From positions 124,001 to 188,000 of the forward strand of contig NZ_CP129382.1 of the NCBI RefSeq assembly GCF_030435705.1: a stretch of DNA of 64,000 bases, read 5' to 3'. The notes beneath the pieces were generated by a model that saw only the letters and a list, made by a program, of their open reading frames with translations, was not told the DNA's origin and searched no databases. Shown in pieces: positions 1 through 9,431 of this stretch. Origin of the DNA: Rhizobium sp. SSA_523. GTDB taxonomy: Bacteria; Pseudomonadota; Alphaproteobacteria; Rhizobiales; Rhizobiaceae. Position 1 is the stretch's first letter. Each line of letters starts with the position of its first letter. The position numbers and the translations under genes are program-made.

Positions 1-1008
1 ATTTCCGAACTCGACCTCGCGCCGGAAGAATTCGAGGACAAGCGTCGCGCGCTGCTGAACCAGCTGCAGACGGCCGATGCCTCGCGGCGGCAGGCCGGCG
101 ACCGGCTGGCCGAGGCGGAGACCCGCCAGAGAGAGGCCGACCGCCTGGCCGCCATGGCGCTTTCGGAACTGGCGGAGGTGCGCGAGAAGCGCGGGCGCGC
201 GGAAGAGCGGCTCGTCTCGGCGGCCGAGCGCCGCCATGATGCGGAAAATGCCATTCGCCAGGCCCTTTCAGTCGAGCCGCATGAGGTCTTCCGTTCGGCC
301 GGGCTGCAGCCGGGCGCGGCGCTGCCGGACAGCCAGCAGGTGGAGCGCGAACTCGACCGGCTGAAGATCGAGCGGGAACGGCTCGGCGCCGTCAATCTGC
401 GGGCGGATGAGGAGCAGCAGGCGCTGTCGGAGAAACTGGCCTCGCTGATCCGCGAGCGCGACGACATCATCGATGCCATCCGCAAATTGCGCTCTGCCAT
501 CCAGTCGCTCAACCGCGAGGGGCGCGAGCGGCTGATCGCCGCCTTCGACGTGGTCAATACGCAGTTCCAGCGCCTGTTCACCCATTTGTTCAACGGCGGC
601 ACCGCCGAGCTGCAGCTCATCGAAAGCGATGATCCGCTGGAGGCGGGCCTCGAAATCCTGGCGCGGCCGCCGGGCAAGAAGCCGCAGACCATGACGCTTC
701 TGTCCGGCGGCGAGCAGGCTTTGACGGCCATGGCGCTGATCTTTGCCGTCTTCCTGACCAATCCGGCGCCGATCTGCGTGCTGGACGAGGTGGACGCGCC
801 GCTGGATGATCACAATGTCGAGCGCTATTGCAATCTGATGGACGAGATGGCGGCCACCACCGATACGCGCTTCGTCATCATCACCCATAATCCGATCACC
901 ATGGCCAGGATGAACCGGCTGTTCGGCGTCACCATGGCCGAACAGGGCGTGTCTCAACTCGTCTCGGTGGATCTGCAGGCGGCCGAACGTCTCGCCGAGG
1001 CAGTCTGA
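1..1008 (+). CDS. smc: Chromosome segregation SMC protein, C-terminal part (5' truncated)
   Basis: The reading frame is open from base 1, so only about 335 C-terminal residues are present. They comprise the end of a charged coiled coil (many E/R/A/Q) followed by the ABC-type head. The head shows the signature [16 protein letters not shown] and the Walker B/D-loop [18 protein letters not shown], then an ITHNPITM switch segment. This arrangement is diagnostic of SMC. In the family, the head dimer binds ATP and entraps DNA with ScpA/ScpB during chromosome condensation. The hinge and N-terminal Walker A half lie outside the window. The stop is at 1006-1008, 9 bp before the next gene. Confidence 0.95.
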   Translation: MSELDLAPEEFEDKRRALLNQLQTADASRRQAGDRLAEAETRQREADRLAAMALSELAEVREKRGRAEERLVSAAERRHDAENAIRQALSVEPHEVFRSAGLQPGAALPDSQQVERELDRLKIERERLGAVNLRADEEQQALSEKLASLIRERDDIIDAIRKLRSAIQSLNREGRERLIAAFDVVNTQFQRLFTHLFNGGTAELQLIESDDPLEAGLEILARPPGKKPQTMTLLSGGEQALTAMALIFAVFLTNPAPICVLDEVDAPLDDHNVERYCNLMDEMAATTDTRFVIITHNPITMARMNRLFGVTMAEQGVSQLVSVDLQAAERLAEAV

Positions 1009-1017
1009 GAGACTGGT

Positions 1018-1803
1018 ATGGCCCGTACATCCGCTCCAAGCCCGCATCCTGATGAGAGCTTTCCGCGAGCGTCCACATCGAGCGCGGGACAGGGCCAAGC
1101 GGCAGAGATTGCGGGAGCGCCAGAGATTGCGGGAGCGCCAGAGATTGCAGGAGCGGCAGAGATCGCGGGGGCAGCCCCTTCGGCCGGCGGCCGGTTGTCA
1201 GAGCATCTGCTGCTGCAGTGTCTGGTGCCACAGCGTCTGCTGCCACAGTGTGTGATGCCGTGGCTTTCGACGCTGCGGTGTCTGTCGCTGTGGCGGGGAC
1301 GGCGCGTCCGGAGGGGCCCGGCCTGTCTCCTCGCCGGGCTTGGCCTTGCCTTTCCCGTCATCGGTCTGGCCGCGTTTCCGGTCCCTGTTCCTGTTCCGGC
1401 TTCAGGTCCGGGCTTTTCGGTTGCCGGTCAGGCGGCGGGAACAGCGGAGACAGGGGCCGGGGGCCGCTTCCTCCAGCAGGTGCTCAAGACCTCGCCCACG
1501 CATGAGGAGAGCCTGCGCGCGCTCTTGCACGGCGCCCGCGGCCTGCCAAGCTGGGTGCGCAACATGCTCTCCAATCCCCGTTATGTGTCGGGCGCCTCGC
1601 AAGCCGTCACCGTCGACGGGCAGGCCATGGAGCTGTTCTCCGCCTGCCTTGCCGGGCAATGTGCCGCAAGCCAGCTGCGTCTTCTTTTCCTGAGCGACGG
1701 GAAGGCTCTGGCGCTGCGCGTCGCCGATCATTCTCTCGGAGAGGTTGTGTTGGGCCAGCCCAGTTCGGCAGCGCTTGCGCAGTTGCGCCGCGCCGGCCTG
1801 TGA
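1018..1803 (+). CDS. Ivy-family (C-type lysozyme inhibitor-like) exported protein with repeat N-terminus
   Basis: The C-terminal ~110 residues resemble the Ivy (YkfE) lysozyme-inhibitor fold. A LPSWV segment is followed by a VTVDGQAMELFSAC core and a short Cys-x5-Cys loop (CLAGQC), then SQLRLLFLSDG, matching Ivy's disulfide-bounded inhibitory loop. A hydrophobic stretch LLAGLGLAFPVIGLAAF preceded by arginines looks like a signal peptide, so translation may really begin at ATG 1255. The part upstream of that contains four copies of a hexapeptide close to EIAGAP and may be non-coding. The expected role is a periplasmic inhibitor protecting peptidoglycan from lysozyme. The family call is moderate and rests on the C-terminal half only. 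Confidence 0.55.
   Translation: MARTSAPSPHPDESFPRASTSSAGQGQAAEIAGAPEIAGAPEIAGAAEIAGAAPSAGGRLSEHLLLQCLVPQRLLPQCVMPWLSTLRCLSLWRGRRVRRGPACLLAGLGLAFPVIGLAAFPVPVPVPASGPGFSVAGQAAGTAETGAGGRFLQQVLKTSPTHEESLRALLHGARGLPSWVRNMLSNPRYVSGASQAVTVDGQAMELFSACLAGQCAASQLRLLFLSDGKALALRVADHSLGEVVLGQPSSAALAQLRRAGL
1105..1176 (+). repeat. Four tandem 18-bp direct repeats
   Basis: Four consecutive 18-bp units of the form GAGATTGCGGGAGCGCCA occur with increasing divergence. The first two are identical. They are in frame with the Ivy-like gene and would encode EIAGAP-type hexapeptides upstream of its signal peptide. Confidence 0.9.
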
Positions 1804-2030
1804 TAGGGCCTGCGACGGCAGGCGTGGAGGGACGAAAACCTTGCGCCTGGGCCGACCCTGGTCCGATCCTCTGCCGGATCTCCCGACTTTGGTCGGACAG
1901 AGGTCATCCGTCACGAAAAGCGGTGCAATTTCAGCGTCTCGCGCTGCACTACAATTTATCATCCGCGGGTTCTGACCGCTATCGAAGGCCTGGAAGCTGT
2001 GCTATGAGCCAGACTTGATCGGCGCACCAG

Positions 2031-2215
2031 CCGAAATTTTGGGTTCATCCCACCCCCCGGCGGGTTTCCTGTGCCTGCCGGAAGGCTTTGCGGGGCCGGA
2101 GCAGGCGGCCCCGCAAAGCCTGATCTCCCCCAGCCACTCCGAAATCTTGGATCGCCGGTGAGTTGCGCTGCAAGGAGGCCGGCAGGAAGTGCCGCACTTT
2201 TGCTGCAATGCAGCA
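2031..2215. repeat. Palindromic intergenic element upstream of ppdK
   Basis: The 503-bp gap between the Ivy-like gene and ppdK contains a perfect 15-bp inverted repeat (2083-2097, AGGCTTTGCGGGGCC, with 2107-2121) around a 9-nt loop. It is flanked by a 12-bp direct repeat CCGAAATyTTGG at 2031-2042 and 2139-2150. A second small palindrome, TGCTGCAATGCAGCA, lies at 2201-2215. No T-run follows the large hairpin, so it is not an ordinary terminator. It could be a mobile palindromic repeat or an mRNA leader structure. Nothing else recognisable was seen in 1804-2030. Confidence 0.6.
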
Positions 2216-2306
2216 TGATTCTCCGCCGGACCGGTTTCCAATTGGCTGCAAGTTCTGTAAATACTTGACAAAACAAGAAGCAGTGCATGCTCGGTGGAGG
2301 AGAGTG

Positions 2307-4980
2307 ATGACGAAATGGGTCTACCGCTTCGGGGGCGGACAAGCAGAAGGGCGCGCGGCCGATCTGGCGCTTCTGGGAGGCAAGGGTGCCAATCTTGCCG
2401 AAATGGCCTCGCTCGGCCTGCCGGTTCCGCCGGGCCTGACGATCACCACGGATGCCTGCCTCGGCTATTTTTCCGGCGGCAAATGCCTGCCGGAGGGCTT
2501 GCAGGCCGAGGTGCTGGAGGGAATCGCCGCAATGGAGGCGCTGACGGGCCGAAGCTTCGGCGGCAGTGCCCATCCGCTGCTGCTGTCTGTCCGCTCCGGC
2601 GCCCGTGCCTCCATGCCGGGCATGATGGATACGGTGCTCAATCTCGGCCTGAATGATGAAACCGTGCAGGCGCTGGGCCATGATGCCGGCGATGCGCGCT
2701 TTGCCTGGGACAGCTATCGCCGCTTCATCCAGATGTATGGCGATGTCGTCATGGGGCTCGACCACGAGGTCTTCGAGGATATTCTGGAGGACGAAAAGGC
2801 CAGGCTCGGCCATGATTATGATACCGATCTCTCGGCCGTCGAATGGCAGCATGTTGTATCCCTCTACAAGCAGGTGATCGCCGAGGAACTGGACGAGGAC
2901 TTCCCGCAGGATCCGCATGTGCAGCTGTGGCGGGCGATTGCCGCGGTCTTCTCCAGCTGGAACAATGCCCGCGCGGTAACCTATCGCACTCTGCACCGCA
3001 TTCCGCATGACTGGGGAACGGCGGTCAATGTCCAGGCCATGGTCTTCGGCAATCTCGGCTCCTCCTCGGCAACCGGCGTGGCCTTTACCCGCAACCCCTC
3101 GACCGGCGAAAAGAGCCTCTATGGCGAATTTCTGATCAATGCCCAGGGCGAGGATGTCGTGGCCGGCATCCGCACGCCGCAATCGCTGACGGAGGAGGGA
3201 CGGCTTGCCGCCGGCTCCGAGCGTCCCTCGCTGGAAAAGCTGATGCCGGCGACCTTTGCCGAGTTCAGGGCGATCTGCACCGCGCTCGAAACCCATTACG
3301 GCGATATGCAGGATGTGGAATTCACCGTCGAGCGCGGCAAGCTGTGGATGCTGCAGACGCGCGCCGGCAAGCGCACGACCCGCGCGGCGCTGAAGATTGC
3401 CGTCGATCTGGTGGATGAGGGGGTGATCACCGAGGAGGATGCGATCTGCCGCATCGAGCCGCCTTCGCTCGACCAGCTGCTGCACCCGACGATCGATCCC
3501 GGCATTGCGCGCACCGTCATCGGCTCCGGCCTTCCCGCCTCGCCGGGGGCGGCCTCGGGCGAGATCGTCTTCACGGCGGAGGATGCCGTTGCCGCCGAGG
3601 CCGAAGGCCGCAAGGTGGTGCTGATCCGCATCGAGACGAGCCCGGAAGATATTCACGGCATGCATGTGGCGGAAGCCATCCTGACCACGCGCGGCGGCAT
3701 GACTAGCCATGCGGCGGTGGTGGCCCGCGGCATGGGCATTCCCTGCGTCGTCGGTGCCGGAGGCCTGCGCGTCGACATGCGCAATGAAATGCTGATCGGG
3801 CCGGGTTTCACCTTGAAGCGCGGCGAGATCGTCACCGTGGACGGCTCGTCGGGCCATCTGCTGAAGGGCGAGGTGCCGATGGTCCAGCCGGAACTGTCCG
3901 GCGATTTCGGCCGCCTGATGGAATGGGCCGACCGCGCCCGGCGGATGACGGTGCGCACCAATGCCGATACGCCGGCCGATGCCCGCGCCGCGCGCTCCTT
4001 CGGCGCCGAGGGGATCGGCCTGTGCCGCACGGAGCACATGTTCTTCGAGGGCGGCCGTATCCAGGTCATGCGCGAGATGATTCTCGCCGAGGACGAGGCC
4101 GGCCGCCGCGCCGCGCTTGACCGGCTCTTGCCCATGCAGCGCTCGGATTTCACCGAGCTCTTCACCATCATGTCCGGCCTGCCGGTGACCATCCGCCTGC
4201 TTGATCCGCCGCTGCACGAATTCCTGCCGAAGAGCCAGGAGGAAATCCTCGAAGTGGCGCTGGCCATGGAGATGGAGCCCGGCCAGCTGACAAGGCGGGT
4301 GGAGGCGCTGCACGAGTTCAACCCCATGCTCGGCCATCGCGGCTGCCGGCTGGCCATTTCCTATCCGGAAATCGCCGAAATGCAGGCGCGTGCCATTTTC
4401 GAGGCCGCCGCTGCCGCCGCGAGCGAAACGGGCGCTCCCGTCGAGCTGGAAATCATGGTGCCGCTGGTCGGGCTGCGGGCCGAGCTGGATTATGTCAAGG
4501 CCTGCATTGACAAGGTGGCCGCCGATGTCTCGGCGGAAACCGGCCGGCCGATCGGCTATCTCGCCGGCACCATGATCGAATTGCCGCGGGCGGCGATCCG
4601 CGCCCATGTCATTGCCGAAACGGCGGATTTCTTCTCCTTCGGCACCAATGACCTGACGCAGACCACGTTCGGCATTTCGCGCGACGATGCGGCCAGCTTC
4701 ATTCCCACCTATCAGCGCAAGGGGATCATCGTCCACGACCCCTTCATCTCGCTGGATTTCGATGGCGTCGGCGAGCTGATCCGCATCGCCGCCGAACGCG
4801 GTCGCAAGACCAAGGCCAGCCTGAAGCTCGGAATCTGCGGCGAACATGGCGGCGATCCGACCTCGATCCGCTTCTGCGAGGAGGTGGGGCTGGATTACGT
4901 GTCCTGCTCGCCCTTCCGCGTGCCGATCGCAAGGCTCGCCGCCGCCCAGGCCGCCATCGAGGCAAGGCGGCGGGGGAGTG

Positions 4981-4988
<8 letters not shown>
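2307..4988 (+). CDS. ppdK: Pyruvate, phosphate dikinase
   Basis: A protein of 893 aa, the normal length for PPDK, which interconverts pyruvate + ATP + Pi with PEP + AMP + PPi. The nucleotide-binding domain starts with [15 protein letters not shown]. The phosphohistidine swivel domain has [13 protein letters not shown] with the catalytic His at about residue 468. The C-terminal PEP/pyruvate TIM barrel ends in [11 protein letters not shown] with the catalytic Cys at about 844. The ATG at 2307 is chosen because GGAGGAG lies just upstream and homologues begin near [10 protein letters not shown]; the frame is open further 5' without homology. The last codons and the TAG stop lie at the edge of the heptanucleotide array that follows. 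Confidence 0.97.
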
Positions 4989-5103
<115 letters not shown>

Positions 5104-5124
5104 AGGAAAGCCTCCGCTTTGCTG

Positions 5125-5310
5125 AGCCGCAAGCCCTCATCCGCCCTTCGGGCACCTTCTCCCCAAGGGGAGAAGGGATAGCGGTCGCGGTTCCCTCGGG
5201 AGAAGGGTTAGCGGCTGCGGTTCCCTCGGGAGAAGGGTTAGCGGCTGCGGTTCCCCTCTCCCCTTGGGGAGAGGGTCGCCGAGCGTTAGCGGAGGCGGGG
5301 TGAGGGTGAC
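5125..5310. repeat. RIME-like palindromic mosaic element with three 30-bp repeats
   Basis: The segment starts CCCTCATCCGCCCTTCGGGC and contains the palindrome CCTTCTCCCCAAGGGGAGAAGG (5155-5176). Three 30-bp units follow (5161-5190, 5191-5220, 5221-5250; the last two are identical), then a second palindrome, CCCTCTCCCC/TTGGGGAGAGGG (5254-5275). The composition and CTTCTCCCC...GGGGAGAAG core match Rhizobium-specific intergenic mosaic elements (RIME). It sits exactly between the two inverted heptamer arrays, in the convergent gap of ppdK and the glycosyltransferase gene. Confidence 0.75.
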
Positions 5311-5314
5311 ATGA

Positions 5315-5470
5315 GTACCCACCGCCTACCGCCTGTCTCCTATTGCCTATTGCCTATTGCCTCCTCCCTATTCGCTATTCGCTCCCTCTATTCCCTATTC
5401 CCTACTGCCCATTGCCCATTGCCCATTGCCTACTGCCTATTGCCTACTGCCAACTGCCTCCCTACTCCCC
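5315..5470 (-). repeat. Heptanucleotide array, right arm (inverted)
   Basis: Heptamers TACTGCC/TATTGCC, the reverse complement of the left array, with more variants (TATTCCC, TATTCGC, CATTGCC). The array runs into the 3' end of the glycosyltransferase gene, so its last residues (AVGSREAVGSRQ) and TAG stop are encoded by the repeat. Confidence 0.9.
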
Positions 5471-6528
5471 ACTGCGTCCAGCCAGTCCCGCATGCCCTTG
5501 AAACTCTCCTCCCAGCTGGGAAGGCTTTGTCCGAAGGCCCAGGATGCCGCCGCCTGGGCCTGCAGCCGCTGCCGATCGGACAGGAGCGCCGCGATACAGG
5601 CGGCCGCGCCATCGGCATCCTCGGCCGGCGCTTCGAGAACACTGCCGGCCGCCCAGGTCAGCACGGCGCCAGAGGCCGTGGTGACCACGGGCACGCCATG
5701 GCGCAGCGCCTCGGCCACCGCCATGCCATAGCCTTCATAGCGCGAGGTGGCGACGAAGAGATCGGTCGTCTGCCACAGCGCCTGCAGCTCGCTGTCCGCC
5801 ACATCGCCCAGAAAGGTGAAGCGATCTTTCAGGCCGGCCTCATCCACCCTTTTCTGCAGCGCGTCGAAGAGCGCCGGGTCGCGATGCGGGTCGCCGGCCA
5901 CCTGCCAATGCCAGTCGAGGCCGCGCAAGCGGTCCGCCACGTCCAGCATGTAATCATAGCGCTTGCGCGGGATGACGGCGCCGACCGAGAGGATCGACAG
6001 GCGGCCCGGCCGGGTGCCGGCTGCCACGCGTGCAACCGTCTCATTGCCGGGAATGGCGATGCGGATCCTCGCGGCGTCGAGGCCGTAGCGGAGCCGGAGC
6101 AGGCGTCCGGTCTCCTGGGAGCTCACCAGCACGCCGCTGGAGCGGGAGACGGCCCGGCGTTCCGCCGCCGCCAGGGCATGGCGGCCCATATCGACATTCG
6201 GGATCGCGGCGGTTTCGCCATGCTCTTCCAAGAGGGAGTGATGGAAGATGCTGGCGACCCGGATGCGGCTTGCGGAGAAGACCTCGATGAGATCGCAGAG
6301 ATAGATGTGATCGGTCAGGACCAGGCTGTCCGGCGGCAGGCCGGAAAGGGTCTGCGCCAGGCCTTGCCGCTCCCTCGCGTCGACGCTCGGAAAGCCGGTC
6401 TCCAGCGTCAGAAGGTCCAGCCGCGCGCCCTGCCGCGCCAGTTCGTCGAGAAGGCGGCTGTTATAGACATAGCCGCCGGTGCGCCGCGCATAATCGGCGC
6501 TGGCGAGAAAGAGCATCGAAGAGGGCAA
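5437..6528 (-). CDS. Glycosyltransferase family 1/4 protein
   Basis: A 363-aa GT-B type glycosyltransferase. The C-terminal half has a typical GT4 core: SILSVGAVIPRKRYDYMLD, a FLGDVADSELQALW segment and the nucleotide-sugar binding motif ATSRYEGYGMAVAEALRHGVPVV with the E-x7-E arrangement. The acceptor is unknown; cell-surface glycan or glycolipid synthesis is a guess from the family. The start could be the first ATG (6528) or the one four codons in (6516). The last ~12 residues derive from the heptanucleotide array and are probably not part of the fold. The gene lies 31 bp downstream of a small lipoprotein gene on the same strand. Confidence 0.85.
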   Translation of the reverse strand: MPSSMLFLASADYARRTGGYVYNSRLLDELARQGARLDLLTLETGFPSVDARERQGLAQTLSGLPPDSLVLTDHIYLCDLIEVFSASRIRVASIFHHSLLEEHGETAAIPNVDMGRHALAAAERRAVSRSSGVLVSSQETGRLLRLRYGLDAARIRIAIPGNETVARVAAGTRPGRLSILSVGAVIPRKRYDYMLDVADRLRGLDWHWQVAGDPHRDPALFDALQKRVDEAGLKDRFTFLGDVADSELQALWQTTDLFVATSRYEGYGMAVAEALRHGVPVVTTASGAVLTWAAGSVLEAPAEDADGAAACIAALLSDRQRLQAQAAASWAFGQSLPSWEESFKGMRDWLDAVGSREAVGSRQ

Positions 6529-6559
6529 GGCCTGGTATCCCGTTGCGGCTGTTGCAAAC

Positions 6560-6916
6560 TTACCGGCGCTCTACGATGACCCGGCGCTCGAGGATCATCG
6601 GCCGGTCCCACATCAGGCTGCTGCGGGCCTGGAAAGCCCGCATGTCGGCACGCCGGTCCAGATCCAGCTGCAGCAGGCATTGCGCCATGGCATCGGTATT
6701 CATCTTGAAGCCATAGCCCCTGCAGGTGCGCTCATCGAGCGCGCGACGCTCCTGCGGCGTCATCGACTGGCAGGAGGACAGAAGCAGGGCGGATATCAGC
6801 GTCAGGCCCAAAATCAACGAGGTCCAGGCGGAAGGCGCGCTTGCGCGGGCGCGGAGGAACGGCCTGTGCAAAACGGCTGGCAAAATGGCTGGCAAAACGG
6901 TGGGCAAAGCGCTCAT
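6560..6916 (-). CDS. Small lipoprotein, unknown function
   Basis: A 118-aa product. A hydrophobic segment (LILGLTLISALLLSSC) ends in a plausible lipobox LSSC, predicting lipid attachment and a mature part of about 69 residues rich in Arg (MTPQERRALDERTCRGYGF...). GGAG lies about 9 bp upstream of the chosen ATG. The ~25 residues before the signal peptide are encoded by degenerate 12-13 bp repeats (6870-6908), so the true start may be later. No family was recognised. It is probably cotranscribed with the glycosyltransferase gene 31 bp downstream. Confidence 0.6.
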   Translation of the reverse strand: MSALPTVLPAILPAVLHRPFLRARASAPSAWTSLILGLTLISALLLSSCQSMTPQERRALDERTCRGYGFKMNTDAMAQCLLQLDLDRRADMRAFQARSSLMWDRPMILERRVIVERR

Positions 6917-7116
6917 CGGTCATTCTCCACGAAAACCATCCGGCCGGCGAAAGCCCGTTCGAAAAGATTTCGTGCGCGCCGGCAGGCATCAGGTGACGAA
7001 ACACGGTACATGTCATAAAAGGACAGCCGCAAGGCAAGGGAAATCGACAGATGGCGCCAATCGAAGGAAGCGGCCCATCCGGCGCCTCCCTGCGGCAAGG
7101 CGGCGAATGCCGAACG

Positions 7117-7172
7117 GGACAACCGACATTGGACAACCGACATTGGACAACCGACATGGGACAACCGACATG
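7117..7172 (+). repeat. Four tandem 14-bp repeats
   Basis: Four perfectly phased 14-bp units: GGACAACCGACATT twice, then GGACAACCGACATG twice. They end 11 bp before the start codon of the DUF1499 gene, in the gap between it and the divergent lipoprotein gene. The position suggests an effect on translation initiation or repeated regulator sites; neither is shown. Confidence 0.95.
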
Positions 7173-7183
7173 GGTGCGAGTGA

Positions 7184-8149
7184 ATGGCCGTCCGTTTCGT
7201 AAGACCGGTATCCTCCTCCGCCTATGGCGCGCGGCGGCTGGCGCTCGGCGCCTTCCTGCTGCTTTTGATCGCCATGCTCGCGCACCGCTTCGGGCCGCTG
7301 CAGACGCCGCAATTCGTGGCCGTGATGCTGCTGTCGGCGGCAATTGCCCTGTTGAGCGTGCCGCTGGCGCTGACGGGCCTGATGCGGCTGTGGTCGATTG
7401 GCGCCAGGGGCGGCATAGCCTCCGTCCAGGCGCTGCTTTTGGCCACGCCCTCGCTTCTCATCCTGGCTTTCGGCATCTGGCGTTTCGAGACGGCCCCGAA
7501 ACTGTTCGACCTCACGACGGACATGGCCGATCCGCCCGTCTGGGTGCGCGTGCCGGAGGCGGAGCAGATCTTCCTGCCGCGGCCGATGTTCGTCACCTCG
7601 AAGGATCGCGACCTGCAGAAGCGCGCCTATCCGGCCCTGACCGGACGGCGCTATGAGGGCGCGCCCGATCGCGTCTTCGAAGCGGTGATGAAGGTCGCCA
7701 AGGCCGAAGCGATCAGCCTGAAGACCGATGGCGCGGCACGCGCGGCAAGCCCGGGCGGGTCCCTTGCGCCGGCTCCGGCGCGCACTGCCGGCGGGAATGC
7801 GAGCGAGGGCGCCGATCCCCCGCCTGCCGAGGCAAGCGCCGGCGAGCCGAGGGCGACACCGCCGCTTCCCTCGATCGTGCCTGTGCCCCTGCCGCGGCCG
7901 ATCAGCCAGGAGGTGCTGGCCACGGCGCAGCCGATGGGCGACGTGGTTCTGCAAGGCGCCACAAGGACGCTTGTTCTCGGCCTGCCTTTCGATGTTCTGG
8001 TGCGCCTGCGCGAGGAGGAGGAGACGGTGCTGGTGGATATTCGCGTGGCGGCGCGCTACGGCGCCCATGATCTCGGCTTCGGGGCCGGCATTGCCGACCG
8101 TTTCCTGCGCGCGCTCGATGCCGAAATGCTGGGCATCGCGGCCGAATGA
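7184..8149 (+). CDS. DUF1499 membrane protein
   Basis: A 321-aa protein. The N-terminal part has about three hydrophobic helices (LALGAFLLLLIAML, FVAVMLLSAAIALL, VQALLLATPSLLILAF), followed by a periplasmic DUF1499 domain. The domain opens with LFDLTTDMADPPVWVRVP, continues through AYPALTGRRYEGAPDRVFEAVMK, and ends with VRLREEEETVLVDIRVAARYG. A Pro/Ala-rich linker (about residues 185-240) interrupts the domain. Function is unknown; rhizobial homologues share this layout. The ATG at 7184 directly follows the 14-bp repeats. Confidence 0.8.
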   Translation: MAVRFVRPVSSSAYGARRLALGAFLLLLIAMLAHRFGPLQTPQFVAVMLLSAAIALLSVPLALTGLMRLWSIGARGGIASVQALLLATPSLLILAFGIWRFETAPKLFDLTTDMADPPVWVRVPEAEQIFLPRPMFVTSKDRDLQKRAYPALTGRRYEGAPDRVFEAVMKVAKAEAISLKTDGAARAASPGGSLAPAPARTAGGNASEGADPPPAEASAGEPRATPPLPSIVPVPLPRPISQEVLATAQPMGDVVLQGATRTLVLGLPFDVLVRLREEEETVLVDIRVAARYGAHDLGFGAGIADRFLRALDAEMLGIAAE

Positions 8150-8197
8150 CCAGGCTTCAGAGGCCTCTTCGTGCGGCCGCGCAGCGGCGATGAGACA

Positions 8198-9118
8198 TCA
8201 GGCGGCCCGGTAGCGGCTGGAAAGGCCGGGTGGGCCTTCCGTGATCACGTCGCCGCGCTCCACCAGATCCTCCAGATGGGCAAGCACCGAAAGCGCTGCG
8301 GCGGGATGCAGGCGGCTGTCGGTGCGGGCATAGATCGTCCTGACAATATCGGCAATGGCCGCATCGCCGGCCCGGACCCGCTCGAAGATGGCGCGTTCGC
8401 GCATGCGGCGATGGGTGCGCAGCCCGCGCAGAAAGGCCGGCGGATCGCTTATCGGACCGCCATGACCGGGAAAATAGATGCGGTCGATCGCGTCGCGGGC
8501 GATCAGTTTGTCGAGCGAGGCCATGAAATCGGCCATGGAACCGTCCGGCGGCGCAACGATCGTCGTTGCCCAGGCCATGACGTGATCGGCGGAAAACAGG
8601 ATGCCTGTCTCCTCAAGCGCGAAGGCTGAATGATTGGCGGCATGGCCCGGCGTGTGAATGGCCGTGAGCGTGAAGCCATCGCCTTGCACCGAAGCACCGT
8701 CGGCGAGCACGATATCGGGCTGGAAGCCGTAATCGGAGCTTTCGGCGAAGGGGTTCTCCTCCCCCTGATGCAGCGGCCGCGAGGCCCGGTGCGGCCCCTC
8801 CGCTGCGGTCAGGGCCCCGGTTTCGGCCTTCAGCCGGGCGGCAAGCGGCGAATGGTCCCGATGCGTATGGCTGATGAGGATATGGCTCACCGTCCTGCCT
8901 TTCAGCGCCCGCATCAGCGTCTCGAAATGCGCGTCGTCCTCCGGGCCGGGATCGATCACCGCCACGTCCTTGCCGCGCCCGACAATATAGCTGTTGGTAC
9001 CGCGAAAGGTGAAGGGCGAGGGATTGTGGCAGGTGACGCGCCAGACACCCTCCGCCACGCAGACGGCATCGCCATACGACGCCTCGAAGCTCAGGTCGAA
9101 TTCGGGTGCATCGCTCAT
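8198..9118 (-). CDS. MBL-fold metallo-hydrolase (LACTB2-like)
   Basis: A 306-aa protein. The metallo-beta-lactamase fold carries the zinc motif SHTHRDHSP, a downstream HTPGHAANH histidine, SADHVMAW with the bridging Asp, and FPGHGGP near the C-terminal end of the fold. The C-terminal ~70 residues (RERAIFERV...LHPAAALSVLAHLEDLVERG) look like the winged-helix tail found in LACTB2/CPSF-related hydrolases. The substrate is unknown; hydrolase and RNase activities both occur in the family. The ATG at 9118 (MSDAPEF) is preferred over an upstream in-frame ATG because the extra residues are not conserved-looking. It lies 13 bp after the cupin stop and is likely cotranscribed with it. Confidence 0.87.
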   Translation of the reverse strand: MSDAPEFDLSFEASYGDAVCVAEGVWRVTCHNPSPFTFRGTNSYIVGRGKDVAVIDPGPEDDAHFETLMRALKGRTVSHILISHTHRDHSPLAARLKAETGALTAAEGPHRASRPLHQGEENPFAESSDYGFQPDIVLADGASVQGDGFTLTAIHTPGHAANHSAFALEETGILFSADHVMAWATTIVAPPDGSMADFMASLDKLIARDAIDRIYFPGHGGPISDPPAFLRGLRTHRRMRERAIFERVRAGDAAIADIVRTIYARTDSRLHPAAALSVLAHLEDLVERGDVITEGPPGLSSRYRAA

Positions 9119-9131
9119 GATGGATTGCAAC

Positions 9132-9431
9132 TCATTTATATTCGATTTCAATGAAGGACATGGGGGCGTCGCCGGCATTGACGACATTATGGGTCGTTCC
9201 GGCATCCCGGCGATAGGCCTCGCCCTGCTTCACCAGCGCGCGCCTCGTGCTGCCATTCTCTTCCTCGATCAGGAAATCACAATCGGTCATCGGCACCACG
9301 ACATAGCCAAGCCCGTGGGTATGCACGCCGGTATCGGCGCCGGGCTCGAAATCCCAGCGGATGATGCGGACCACCGGATCATCGACCAGCGTTATGGAAG
9401 AAGCAGGGGGGCGAGCGCGAAAGGGCGGCAT
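9132..9431 (-). CDS. Cupin-domain protein
   Basis: A small single-domain cupin of about 99 aa. Motif 1 is the region FEPGADTGVHTHGLGYVVVP, with metal-binding His residues and the following Glu replaced by a hydrophobic stretch. Motif 2 is GTTHNVVNAGDAPMSFIEIEYK. Such proteins are metal-dependent dioxygenases, isomerases or sensors; no specific activity can be assigned. The start is uncertain: ATG 9431 is given, but GTG codons lie upstream in frame. It precedes the MBL hydrolase by 13 bp on the same strand. Confidence 0.8.
   Translation of the reverse strand: MPPFRARPPASSITLVDDPVVRIIRWDFEPGADTGVHTHGLGYVVVPMTDCDFLIEEENGSTRRALVKQGEAYRRDAGTTHNVVNAGDAPMSFIEIEYK

Noticed and set aside
2264..2292. 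CTTGAC (2264-2269) as the ppdK promoter
   Set aside because: No good -10 at 16-18 bp, and the start site would fall inside the ribosome-binding site.
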